NCBI GenBank assembly: GCA_028292435.1
Contig: JAQGMI010000149.1
Coordinates: 1-64,000, forward strand
Length of the DNA: 64,000 bases
From: Betaproteobacteria bacterium
GTDB lineage: Bacteria; Pseudomonadota; Gammaproteobacteria; Burkholderiales; SG8-41
Direction: 5' to 3'
Both the position numbers and the translations under genes were made by a program. Each line of letters opens with the position of its first letter. Within the stretch, counting starts at the first letter, position 1. Shown piece by piece: positions 54,525 through 63,456 of this stretch. The notes beneath the pieces are model-generated. The model was not told the origin of the DNA and searched no databases. It saw only the letters and a list, made by a program, of their open reading frames with translations.

Positions 54525-55697
54525 ATGATCGACCGCATAGAAATCTTCATCACCGCCCTGTCGGAGCGCCTGCAGCGCATCTTCTCGAGCGGCGCCTACG
54601 ATACCGGTCCCGCCGACAGCCTGCTCGGCAAGCACGTGCTGGTGAAAATACACGCTGACGGCGTCACCGGCATTGCGCAGGTGCGGCCGATCAGCCCCGG
54701 CCACTTCGTCGCCGACACCGCCCCCAGCGTGTTCTCCGCGATCAAGGAAGTCTACGGGCCCGCGCTGCTGGGCAAATCGATTTTCGATTTCGAATCCATC
54801 AATGCGATATTCGACAACCGGCTCGCCGGCAATCCGGCTGCACGTTCGGTGCTCGACATCGCGCTGCACGACGCTGCCGGCAAGGCGCTGAAGACGCCGC
54901 TCTACAATCTGCTGGGCGGTTGCTGCCAGCCGCGCATACCGCTCGAATGGTCGGTCAGCATGGCTGACGATGTCGGCGTCATCATCGCGGAAGCCCGGCG
55001 CGCGGTGGACGAGTTTGGCATCAAGGTGTTGTGCCTGAAGATGGCGGACCGCCGCGGCTGGCGCAAGGATGTCGAAAACTTCGCCGCGATGCGCAAAGCG
55101 GTCGGCGACGACATCATGATCGGCGTAGATCCGAACACCGGCTGGACGCTCGCCGACGCGCTCTCCGCGATAGAGGCGATCAAGCCGATGGGGCTCGGCT
55201 ACATCGAACAACCGATCGAGCGGCGCGATCTCGCCGGCATGGCGGAAATCCGCCGCGCGGCGAACGGCGTGCCTGTCATGGCGGACGAAGGCGTGTTCAC
55301 GCTGCAGGACGCGCACGCGCTGGCGCAGGCGCGCGCCTGCGATGCGTACTGCATCAAGCTCTACAAGATGGGCGGCCTGACCAACGCGAAAAAAATCGCG
55401 GCAATCGGCGAAGCCGCGAACATTCGCGTCAACTGCGGCGGGCTCGCGGTGCAATCGCAGCTGGACGCCGCCGCGAGCGCGCACTTCTATGCGAGCACGC
55501 CGGCCGCGCGCACGATGGGGGCGGCCGAGTTTACGTTCGGATTGAACGCCACCGCCAAAGACCCGCTATGCCCCGACAGCGACTTCAAAATCAAGGACGG
55601 GCACGTCGACGTGCCGCGCGGTCCCGGCCTGGGCGTCACCATTGACGAGGCGCTGCTGAAGAAAAATACCTTGCTGCACGAAGTCGTCAGCAAGTAA
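54525..55697 (+). CDS. Mandelate racemase/muconate lactonizing enzyme family
   Basis: The product has 390 residues of the enolase superfamily. The proton-transfer Lys region reads GIKVLCLKMAD; metal ligands are in GVDPNTGW (Asp), GYIEQPIE (Glu) and VMADEGV (Asp/Glu). CIKLYKMGGL carries the second Lys. It is preceded by GAGGATGACATC. It sits right after the Bug receptor, so uptake or sensing and turnover of the same acid are expected. Confidence 0.88.
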   Translation: MIDRIEIFITALSERLQRIFSSGAYDTGPADSLLGKHVLVKIHADGVTGIAQVRPISPGHFVADTAPSVFSAIKEVYGPALLGKSIFDFESINAIFDNRLAGNPAARSVLDIALHDAAGKALKTPLYNLLGGCCQPRIPLEWSVSMADDVGVIIAEARRAVDEFGIKVLCLKMADRRGWRKDVENFAAMRKAVGDDIMIGVDPNTGWTLADALSAIEAIKPMGLGYIEQPIERRDLAGMAEIRRAANGVPVMADEGVFTLQDAHALAQARACDAYCIKLYKMGGLTNAKKIAAIGEAANIRVNCGGLAVQSQLDAAASAHFYASTPAARTMGAAEFTFGLNATAKDPLCPDSDFKIKDGHVDVPRGPGLGVTIDEALLKKNTLLHEVVSK

Positions 55698-55711
55698 TCG
55701 CCCTCGGGAAT

Positions 55712-58378
55712 TCACGCCGTCAATTCAGTAAGCACGTACGGCAATATCCCGCCGCAGCGGACGTAATCGACTTCGGCCGGCGTGTCGAGACGCAGCGTCA
55801 GCGGCACCCGCTCCTCACTTGCGTTTGCACGCCTCACAACCAGCGTCAATGCCTGGCGCGGTTTCGCCTGGTCGTCGAGGCCGGTCAATTCGTACGTTTC
55901 ATCGCCTTTCAGGCCCAGCGAGTCGGCCGTTAACCCTGCGGGCAATTGGCAAGGCAGCACGCCCATGCCGACAAGATTGCTGCGATGAATGCGCTCGAAA
56001 CTATTGGCAATCACCGCGCGCACGCCAAGCAGACGCGTACCCTTCGCCGCCCAGTCGCGCGCGCTGCCGGTGCCGTATTCCTCGCCCGCGATCACGATGA
56101 GCGGCACTGCTTCGCTGTCGTATCGCATGGCGGCGTCGTACATCGTCATCTGTTCGCCGTCCGGCTGGTGTTTCGTATATCCGCCTTCGACGCCCGGCAC
56201 GATCTGATTGCGCAGTCGCACGTTGGCAAACGCGCCGCGCATCATGACATCATGGTTCATGCGGCGGGCGCCGTAGTTGTTGAAGTCTTTCGGTGCGACA
56301 CCCAGGGTTTGCAGATAACTGCCGGCGGTCGAGTTCGCACGGATGCTGCTGATCGGACTGATGTGATCGGTCGTAATCGAATCGCCCAGGATCGCGAGCG
56401 CCCGCGCGCCCCGGATGTCGCGCAGGCTGGAGCCGGTATAGCGCGCATCGAGGAACGGCGGCTCCTTGATGTAAGTTGAACCTGCGGTCCACGCGTACGT
56501 TTCGCCGGTGCCGCGCGCGATGGCCTTCCATTGCGGATGCGCGGCCTCGAAATCCATGCCGTAAATTTTTTGGTAATGCGCGGGACTGACCGCGGCGTCG
56601 AGTGCCGCCGACAGTTCTTCCTGCGTCGGCCATAAATCTTTCAGGTAAATGGGCGTGCCCGCCGGGTCGTGGCCGAGCGGTTCGGTGGCGAGATCGATAT
56701 TCACGCGGCCGGCGAGCGCGAACGCGACGACTAGCGGCGGACTGGCGAGAAACGCCGCGCGCACTGCCGCGTGAATGCGTGCTTCGAAATTGCGATTGCC
56801 CGACAGCACCGCGCACGCGACGACGTCGTTGTCATTGATTGATTTCTCGAGCGCGGCATCGATCGGGCCGGATGCGCCGAAGCAGGTCGTGCAGCTATAG
56901 CCGGCGAGCATGAAGCCCAGGTCATCGAGATACCGCTGCAGGCCCGTCGCATTCAGGTATTCGCTCACGACGCGCGAACCGGGCGCGAGCGATGTCTTGA
57001 CCCACGGCTTGACCTTGAGCCCGCGCTCGACGGCTTTCTTCGCGACCATGCCGGCCGCGAGCATCACGCCGGGATTGGATGTATTGGTGCATGAAGTAAT
57101 AGCCGCGATCACGACGTCGCCATCGCGCGGGCCTTCTTTCGCGGGCGTCGCCGGCGCCTTGTTATAGCCGCCGTCGGCGATTGGCTTTGCGAGTACCGCT
57201 ACGAACTGCGATTTGAGTTCGGCGAGCCCGATGCGGTCCTGCGGCCGATTGGGCCCGGCGACATTGGGCGTGAGTGCCGCGAGATCGAGCGGCAGAGTCG
57301 ATGTGTAGTCGACGTCGCCGGCGCGCACCGGGCCGAACAGGCCTTGATGGCGATAATAGGCTTCGGTCGCGGCGATCTGATCGGCCGGGCGCCCCGTCTG
57401 CTGCAGGTACTTCAGGGTTTGCGGGTCAACCGGAAAAAATCCGACCGTCGCGCCGTATTCGGGCGCCATGTTGGCGATGGTCGCGCGGTCGGGCACCGTC
57501 AGGTTGGCGATGCCATCGCCGAAAAATTCGACGAACTTGCCGACGACCTTGGCTTTGCGCAGCATCTCCGTTACGTGCAACACCATGTCGGTCGACGTCA
57601 CGCCGGCACGCAACTGGCCGGTCACATGCACGCCGATCACGTCAGGCGTCAGAATGTAAACCGGTTGGCCGAGCACGGCGGTCAACGCCTCGATGCCGCC
57701 CACACCCCAGCCGACGGTGCCGAGCCCCGCGATCATGCAGGTATGCGAATCGGTGCCGACCAGCGTGTCGGGAAAATGAACGCCGTCTTTCGCGAGCAGG
57801 CCGGGCGCGAAAAATTCGAGATTGATCTGGTGCAGGATGCCGAAGCCCGGCGGAATCAGGCGGATGCCCTCATACGCCTGGGTGGCCCACTTCACGAAAC
57901 TGAAACGCTCAAAGTTGCGTTCGATTTCGAGCTGCATGTTTTTCTGCAACGCGTCCGCCGTGCCGTGGTAGTCGACGGTGAGCGTGTGGTCGAGCGTCAT
58001 GTCGAGCGGGACCTTGGGCTGCACCAGACCAGGCGAGCGGCCGGCGCGTTTCATCGCGTCGCGCAAAGCCGTGAGGTCGCCAAGCAGCGGAATGCCCGCG
58101 GCGCAGTTCAACACGACGCGGCCGACGACGAAGGGCAGTTCATTTTCGCGCGGCGCGTCAGGCTGCCAGCGCGCAAGGTCGCGCACCTGCTCTTCCTGCA
58201 CAAGACGGCCGTCGCAATTCCTCAAGAGAGATTCGAGCACGACGCGGATTGAAACCGGCAGGCGCGAGAGTTTGGTAGCGGTCGCCGTTTCGAGTGCGGG
58301 CAGCGAGTACACGCTGCCGCGGCGGCCGTTGCCCAAATCGATGTCGCGTTTGCACGCGGTGGAAAGCGATGAAGTCAT
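55712..58378 (-). CDS. acnA: Aconitate hydratase (AcnA type)
   Basis: The product has 888 residues, the usual length for AcnA/IRP-type aconitase. Fe-S ligand cysteines lie in AITSCTNTSNPG near residue 427 and GYSCTTCFGASGP near 494. Other blocks: VGTDSHTCMIAGLGTVGWGVGG, VLSGNRNFEARIH, ILGDSITTDHISP, and EYGTGSARDWAAKG. It interconverts citrate and isocitrate in the TCA cycle. The ATG at 58378 is chosen. The gene stands alone, convergent with the enolase-family gene. Confidence 0.93.
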   Translation of the reverse strand: MTSSLSTACKRDIDLGNGRRGSVYSLPALETATATKLSRLPVSIRVVLESLLRNCDGRLVQEEQVRDLARWQPDAPRENELPFVVGRVVLNCAAGIPLLGDLTALRDAMKRAGRSPGLVQPKVPLDMTLDHTLTVDYHGTADALQKNMQLEIERNFERFSFVKWATQAYEGIRLIPPGFGILHQINLEFFAPGLLAKDGVHFPDTLVGTDSHTCMIAGLGTVGWGVGGIEALTAVLGQPVYILTPDVIGVHVTGQLRAGVTSTDMVLHVTEMLRKAKVVGKFVEFFGDGIANLTVPDRATIANMAPEYGATVGFFPVDPQTLKYLQQTGRPADQIAATEAYYRHQGLFGPVRAGDVDYTSTLPLDLAALTPNVAGPNRPQDRIGLAELKSQFVAVLAKPIADGGYNKAPATPAKEGPRDGDVVIAAITSCTNTSNPGVMLAAGMVAKKAVERGLKVKPWVKTSLAPGSRVVSEYLNATGLQRYLDDLGFMLAGYSCTTCFGASGPIDAALEKSINDNDVVACAVLSGNRNFEARIHAAVRAAFLASPPLVVAFALAGRVNIDLATEPLGHDPAGTPIYLKDLWPTQEELSAALDAAVSPAHYQKIYGMDFEAAHPQWKAIARGTGETYAWTAGSTYIKEPPFLDARYTGSSLRDIRGARALAILGDSITTDHISPISSIRANSTAGSYLQTLGVAPKDFNNYGARRMNHDVMMRGAFANVRLRNQIVPGVEGGYTKHQPDGEQMTMYDAAMRYDSEAVPLIVIAGEEYGTGSARDWAAKGTRLLGVRAVIANSFERIHRSNLVGMGVLPCQLPAGLTADSLGLKGDETYELTGLDDQAKPRQALTLVVRRANASEERVPLTLRLDTPAEVDYVRCGGILPYVLTELTA

Positions 58379-58457
58379 GTCTTGATGTCTCAATCTATAG
58401 TGGAGTAATCGACAAAAAATTACGCTCGCAGGTTCCGCCCGTCATTCGACGGTGTTG

Positions 58458-59417
58458 TCACTCAGCGCGCAAGCCCGCCTGCTTGATGACCTTCGACCAT
58501 TTTGCAAAGTCATTACGCAGCATCGCGGCAAATTCGTCCGGCGTGGTGGTGCCGATTTCGGCCGCCTGCGCGCGCATGCGATCTTTCATGTCCGCCGAAT
58601 TGGCGACGGCCACGATGTCGGCATTGAGCCGGCTGACGATCGCATCCGGCAAGCCGGCCGGCGCCAGCACGCCATTCCACGTGATGACGGTTAACGCAGC
58701 AATGCCCGCTTCTCTGGCGCTCGGCACGTCGGGCAACGCCGACCAGCGCTTATCGTCGGTAATCACCAGTGCTTTCAATTTGGCGCTTTTCACGAACGGC
58801 ACGACCGAGGGCATGGTCGCAAACATCGTGTCGACATGCCCGCCCATCAGATCGGTGACTGCCGGTCCGCCGCCCTTATAAGGCACGAAGTTGATCTTCA
58901 CTTTCTCGATGGTCTGGAACACGACCCCGGTCAGGTGATTGGTGCTGCCGATACCGGACGTTGCGAAGCTCAACTGGCCCGGCTTCGCGCGCGCGAGCGC
59001 GACCAGGTCCGCGAGTTTTTGCGCCGGCAGATGCGGATTGACGACGAGAATGTTCGGAAAGTTGATCACGTTCGACAGCGGCGTGAAGTCGCGCGTCGGA
59101 TCGTACGGGAGTTTCTCGTAAAGGCCGGGACTCATCGCCAGTTCGTTGCTCGTGCCGAGCAGCAAGGTATAACCGTCGGGCGGTGACTTGGCGACGATGC
59201 CCGCACCTATGGTGCCCGTCGCGCCGGCGCGATTGTCCACCACCACTTGCTGCGCCAGCGCATCGCTTAATTTCTGCGCGAGGATGCGCGCAACGCTGTC
59301 GGCCGGGCCGCCCGGCGGAAACGGCACGACGAGACGAACCGGCTTCGACGGGTAGGTTTGCGCAAAGGCTGCGCCGGCAAAAAGTGCAAGCGCTGCCGCC
59401 GCGCAAAACTGTTTCAT
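58458..59417 (-). CDS. Bug/TctC-family periplasmic receptor (end of ThDP operon)
   Basis: The product has 319 residues with signal peptide FCAAAALALFAGAAFAQTY. SKPVRLVVPFPPGGPADSVA, NRAGATGTIGAGIVAKSPPDGYTL and FATSGIGSTNHLTGVVF are the first-lobe blocks, and VPYKGGGPAVTDLMGGH the hinge block. It starts 14 bases after the ThDP beta gene and ends the operon that also begins with a Bug gene. Confidence 0.92.
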   Translation of the reverse strand: MKQFCAAAALALFAGAAFAQTYPSKPVRLVVPFPPGGPADSVARILAQKLSDALAQQVVVDNRAGATGTIGAGIVAKSPPDGYTLLLGTSNELAMSPGLYEKLPYDPTRDFTPLSNVINFPNILVVNPHLPAQKLADLVALARAKPGQLSFATSGIGSTNHLTGVVFQTIEKVKINFVPYKGGGPAVTDLMGGHVDTMFATMPSVVPFVKSAKLKALVITDDKRWSALPDVPSAREAGIAALTVITWNGVLAPAGLPDAIVSRLNADIVAVANSADMKDRMRAQAAEIGTTTPDEFAAMLRNDFAKWSKVIKQAGLRAE

Positions 59418-59431
59418 GATTTTGCGCCCCG

Positions 59432-60031
59432 CTAATCGAACGCCGAATTCCCGAGCAGCGCCTCGCGAAAGCGGTTCTTGATATGCGCGCCGTCGCGCAG
59501 CTTGATCGCCATCGGATAACGCGCGCTGTTGACCTTGACGGCAACGAACGCGGCGCCTTGCGGCGCATAAAGCTTCGGCACCCATGACTTCAGCTGCGCC
59601 TCGTTAGTGATCGTCGCAGTGCGCGTGAATTGTGCAGCCTTTGCGATGCCGGCGAGATCGACGCCGCTCGCGGTATGCGTAGGCTGCATGCCGGTTTCGC
59701 TGTAAAGCTCGTTGTCGATCACGACGATCGAAAGATTGCGCGGTCCCTTGACGCCGATCGTTGCTAGCGCGCCCAGGCCCATCAGCATTTCGCCGTCGCC
59801 GGTAATCACGATGACCTGACGCTTGGGCTGCGCGAGCGCCAGGCCCAGGCCGATCATCGCGGCCGCGCCCATGCCGCCCCACAGGTAAAAATTGTTCGGA
59901 TGGTCGCCGGCGGCGCCGACGTCGTAGCACGATGAGCCGAGCCCGGTGACGATTAGCGCATTGCCGCGGTTCTCGAGGAGCTTGTTGACGACTGCGCGGC
60001 GGTCGAGCGTCGATTTAATCTTGTTGGCCAT
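59432..60031 (-). CDS. ThDP-dependent decarboxylase, C-terminal (beta) subunit
   Basis: The product has 199 residues. It carries the thiamine-diphosphate domain VITGDGEMLMGLGALATIGVKGP with the downstream Asn in VVIDNELYSETG (the GDG-N motif for Mg2+). NFYLWGGMGAAAMIGLGLA is the preceding segment. Size and pairing resemble ComE of sulfopyruvate decarboxylase or split phosphonopyruvate decarboxylases. Its ATG shares an A with the stop of the alpha gene (TAATG), so the two are coupled. Confidence 0.85.
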   Translation of the reverse strand: MANKIKSTLDRRAVVNKLLENRGNALIVTGLGSSCYDVGAAGDHPNNFYLWGGMGAAAMIGLGLALAQPKRQVIVITGDGEMLMGLGALATIGVKGPRNLSIVVIDNELYSETGMQPTHTASGVDLAGIAKAAQFTRTATITNEAQLKSWVPKLYAPQGAAFVAVKVNSARYPMAIKLRDGAHIKNRFREALLGNSAFD

Positions 60032-60561
60032 TATTTGCTCCAGTCCTTGAAACCGACGATGCGCTGCGAAATCAACAGCGCGACCGGACGGCTGGTGTTG
60101 AAAGTGAGCTGCGCGGCGGCGAATACAAATTCGCGCACGTCTTTCGCGCGGTCAACACGCTGCACGATCACGCCGGCATTCTCGAGCGCCGGCGGCGTGC
60201 CCTGCCCCATCGCGATCTGCCATGGGTTGAATTCGCCCCATTCGCCGCGCATCGTCACCAGCATGAGAAGCGGGAAGCGGCATTCATTCATGATGCTGAG
60301 CAGGTTAATGCAATTGCCTACACCCGACGATTGCAGCAGCAGCGCGCCGCGCTCACCGCCAAGCCAGGTGCCGGCAAGCATCGCGACGCCCTCCTCTTCG
60401 GTCGTCAGCGACACGACTTTCATCTCGCGGTCGGCGTTGCAGCTCTTGATCAACTGCGTATGTCCAGCGTCGGGCACGTACGCTACCTGCCTGATGCCGA
60501 CCTGTTTGAAGATTTCATAGATGTCATCCGGCCAGGTCGGCGGCTTTTTTTTGTCTTTCAC
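60031..60561 (-). CDS. ThDP-dependent decarboxylase, N-terminal (alpha) subunit
   Basis: The product has 176 residues. GIRQVAYVPDAGHTQLIKSC and VSLTTEEEGVAMLAGTWLGGERGALLLQSSGVGNCINLLSI form the pyrimidine-binding domain, with the catalytic Glu in TEEEG. Size and layout match ComD-like subunits. The start is a GTG at 60561 with GGAGAG upstream; no ATG is suitable. Together with the beta gene it should form one decarboxylase; the 2-oxoacid substrate is unknown. Confidence 0.85.
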   Translation of the reverse strand: MKDKKKPPTWPDDIYEIFKQVGIRQVAYVPDAGHTQLIKSCNADREMKVVSLTTEEEGVAMLAGTWLGGERGALLLQSSGVGNCINLLSIMNECRFPLLMLVTMRGEWGEFNPWQIAMGQGTPPALENAGVIVQRVDRAKDVREFVFAAAQLTFNTSRPVALLISQRIVGFKDWSK

Positions 60562-60587
60562 TACTCTCTCCTTTGAACTGCAACCAT

Positions 60588-61568
60588 TCAATCGATCTTG
60601 GCGCCGGACACGCGAATCACCTCCGCCCACTTCGCGAGATCCTTCTTGATCGTCTGCGCGAATACGGCGGGCGAACTGCCGACCATCTGCGTACCCGTCG
60701 GCTCAAACCGGTTTTTGAATTCGGGCGTCTCGAGTATCCGTTTGGTTTCGCGATAAAGCTTGTCGACGATGCGCGGATTGGTCTTGGCCGGCGCGAGCAT
60801 GCCGTACCACAGATCGGTCTCAAACCCGGCGAGGCCCGGCGTCTCGGCGACCGCCGGCACGTTCGGATAGGCGGGCGATCGTTTCAATCCGCTCACCGCG
60901 ATGATGCGCAGGCGGCCGGTCTCAAACAACGGCGCCGCGGTCAAAATGCTGACGAACATGAGCTGCACTTCATTGCCGAGCAGCGCCACGAGCGCAGGCG
61001 CCGCGCCTTTATACGGCACGTGCGTCATGTCAATTTTCGCCGTCGTCTTCATCATTTCGCCGCCGAGGTGCGCGCCGCCGCCGCCGCCGGACGAGCCGAA
61101 GTTGAGCGCGCCCGGTTTTGCTTTCGCATAGGCGATCAGTTCGGCGACATTTTTTACCGGCAGCGACGGATGTACGAGCAGCGCGAACGGTAATGTTGCG
61201 ACCTGGCTGATCGGCGCGAAGTCGCGCACCGGATCGTAGGCAACCTTGTAGAGATGCGGATTGATGACGATCGTCGCATTGGTCGTCAGCAGAATCGTCT
61301 GGCCATCGGGCGGCGACTTGGCGACGATGTCGGTGCCGATGTTGCCGTTGCCGCCGGCGCGGTTGTCGGTGATGACAGGCTGGCCCCAAGCCTCGGTAAA
61401 CTTTTTCGCAATAGCGCGCGCGAAAATATCGGTGCCGCCGCCCGGCGCGAAAGTCACGATGAATCGGACGGGCTTGTCCGGATAAGCAATATTGTCTGCC
61501 GCGATACCTGCGCCGGATACAACCAACAGCGCCGCTGCCAGTTGAGGACCAAGATTTCGCTTCGACAT
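60588..61568 (-). CDS. Bug/TctC-family periplasmic receptor (start of ThDP operon)
   Basis: This 326-residue receptor has a signal peptide (LAAALLVVSGAGIAADN). PDKPVRFIVTFAPGGGTDIFA, NRAGGNGNIGTDIVAKSPPDGQTI and FGSSGGGGGAHLGGEMMK are the first-lobe blocks, and HVPYKGAAPALVALLGNE the hinge block. PDGQTI replaces the usual PDGYTL. It lies 26 bases before the alpha subunit gene, so it heads the operon. Confidence 0.92.
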   Translation of the reverse strand: MSKRNLGPQLAAALLVVSGAGIAADNIAYPDKPVRFIVTFAPGGGTDIFARAIAKKFTEAWGQPVITDNRAGGNGNIGTDIVAKSPPDGQTILLTTNATIVINPHLYKVAYDPVRDFAPISQVATLPFALLVHPSLPVKNVAELIAYAKAKPGALNFGSSGGGGGAHLGGEMMKTTAKIDMTHVPYKGAAPALVALLGNEVQLMFVSILTAAPLFETGRLRIIAVSGLKRSPAYPNVPAVAETPGLAGFETDLWYGMLAPAKTNPRIVDKLYRETKRILETPEFKNRFEPTGTQMVGSSPAVFAQTIKKDLAKWAEVIRVSGAKID

Positions 61569-61748
61569 TCGGTGCCGCCTTCTCGCTGTGCGTCGGCGCG
61601 CGCGATGGTCTAATATGACGTTCGCGCGCAGGTTGCCTGATGGATTTACTTACCGGGCGCGCGCCTGGCGCTGAACCCGGACACCGATAATATCAAATGC
61701 GCAGTGCAGTTGCCGCGCGCGCCGGATTGCACACAGAGGAGCTTGCAT

Positions 61749-63386
61749 ATGTATGTATCCAACGTTCCGCCCGATGCGGAATTTGATTTCGTTGTCGTCG
61801 GCTCGGGGTCGGCCGGCTGCGCAGTCGCGAACCGGCTGACCGCGAACGGCCGCCACAGCGTGCTGCTGCTCGAAGCCGGCGGCCGCGACGGCAACTACAA
61901 CATCCACATTCCGCTGATGGTCGCGAACGTGTTGAACGACACGCGCTGGACCTGGCCCTATATGACGGAACCGCAAACGCATCTGAACGGCAAGACGCAA
62001 AAATGGGCGCGTGGCCGGGTCATCGGCGGCTCGAGTTCGGTCAACGGCAATCTGTTCGTGCGCGGTGACCCGAAGGAATACGACAACTGGCGGGATCAGG
62101 GCTGCACGGGTTGGGGTTACGCCGACCTGCTGCCGATTTTCAAACGGCTCGAGGATTTTCCCGAAGGTGATGCAGCGGTGCGCGGTCGCGGCGGCCCCAT
62201 CCATTGCACGAGCCTCGAGAATTTCGATCCGCTGTCGAATGCGTTCGTGGGCGCGTGCGAAGAAGCGGGATTCAAGCGCCTCAAGGATTACAACGACGGC
62301 AGCTACGAAGGCGCATTTCACTTGCAGTATTCGACCCGCAACGGCCTGCGCAACAGCGCGGCCGCGGGTTATCTGCGCCCCGCCAACAATCGCACCAATT
62401 TGTCGGTGCTGCCGAATGCGACGGTCACGCGCGTGCTGCTCGACGGCAAGCGCGCAACCGGCGTCGAATACCAGCTCGCCGACAAGACGTTGCGTCAGGT
62501 GCGCGCACGCCGTGAAGTCGTGCTGTCGGCCGGCCCGCTGGCATCGCCGCAGTTGCTCGAGCTTTCAGGCATCGGCAACAGCGAAATTCTGCAGAAGCAC
62601 GGCGTCGGCGTCGTTCATCACCTGCCGGGGGTCGGCGAAAACCTGCGCGATCATCCGAACACGCGCCTCACGTTCGAGTGCTCGCAGCCGATCACGATCA
62701 ACGACGTGCTGCAAAGCCCGTGGCTCAAATTCAAGGAAGGCCTGCGCTTCATGTTCAAGCGCGAAGGCCTACTCACGATCTGTTCGGCCACCGCGCAGAT
62801 GAATTTCCGCAGCGGCCCCGAAGCGAACCAGCCCGACCTCGTGCTGCGGCTGCTGCCTTTATCCGGCAAAGACCGCTATGCGCGCACGCCGGGTTACGGC
62901 ATGGACAAGTTTCCCGGCTTCACGTTCGGCGTCACCGTGCTGCAACCGCATTCACGCGGCGCCGTGCATCTGCAATCGCGCGACCCACTGCAGCAGGCAA
63001 GCATGGATCCGCGCTATCTCTCGCACGAGGCCGACACGCAGCTCTTTCTCGAGGGCGTGAGGCTGGCGCGCAAGATCGCGCAAATGCCGGCGCTGCAGCC
63101 GCTGATCGTGCGCGAGACGCGCCCCGGCCCTGAAGTGAACGACGATGCGGGACTCATCGATTACATGCGCGGCACCATTCAGACGAGCTGGCACATGGTC
63201 GGCACGACGAAGATGGGAACCGACGCCGCCGCTGTCGTCGATCCCGAACTCAAAGTGCACGGCATCGCCAATCTGCGCGTCATCGACTCGGGCATCTGCC
63301 CGACGATTCCCTCGTCGAACACGAATATTCCATCGATCGCGATTGGCGAAAAAGGCGCGGACATGCTGCTTGCTGCAAACGCCTGA
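61749..63386 (+). CDS. GMC-family choline dehydrogenase-like oxidoreductase
   Basis: The product has 545 residues. The FAD site FVVVGSGSAGCAVANRL is at the N-terminus, followed by LLLEAGGRD, ARGRVIGGSSSVNGNLFVRG and VVLSAGPLASPQLLELSGIG. The C-terminus carries the active-site TSWHMVGTTKMG (His) and GICPTIPSSNTNIPSIAIGEKGA (second His position occupied by Asn). It belongs to the choline/alcohol dehydrogenase group; the substrate is unknown. The ATG at 61749 follows GAGGAG. Confidence 0.88.
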   Translation: MYVSNVPPDAEFDFVVVGSGSAGCAVANRLTANGRHSVLLLEAGGRDGNYNIHIPLMVANVLNDTRWTWPYMTEPQTHLNGKTQKWARGRVIGGSSSVNGNLFVRGDPKEYDNWRDQGCTGWGYADLLPIFKRLEDFPEGDAAVRGRGGPIHCTSLENFDPLSNAFVGACEEAGFKRLKDYNDGSYEGAFHLQYSTRNGLRNSAAAGYLRPANNRTNLSVLPNATVTRVLLDGKRATGVEYQLADKTLRQVRARREVVLSAGPLASPQLLELSGIGNSEILQKHGVGVVHHLPGVGENLRDHPNTRLTFECSQPITINDVLQSPWLKFKEGLRFMFKREGLLTICSATAQMNFRSGPEANQPDLVLRLLPLSGKDRYARTPGYGMDKFPGFTFGVTVLQPHSRGAVHLQSRDPLQQASMDPRYLSHEADTQLFLEGVRLARKIAQMPALQPLIVRETRPGPEVNDDAGLIDYMRGTIQTSWHMVGTTKMGTDAAAVVDPELKVHGIANLRVIDSGICPTIPSSNTNIPSIAIGEKGADMLLAANA

Positions 63387-63456
63387 AACAGGTTGGCAAG
63401 CTCGACGCGTTTAATTGCGGCTTAAAAGTTTTAAGCAATACCGAGAGGAGAAGCAC

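Noticed and set aside
54270..55484. 404-codon frame on the minus strand opposite the Bug and enolase-family genes.
   Set aside because: Antisense shadow of two well-supported genes; no ribosome site, no family motif.
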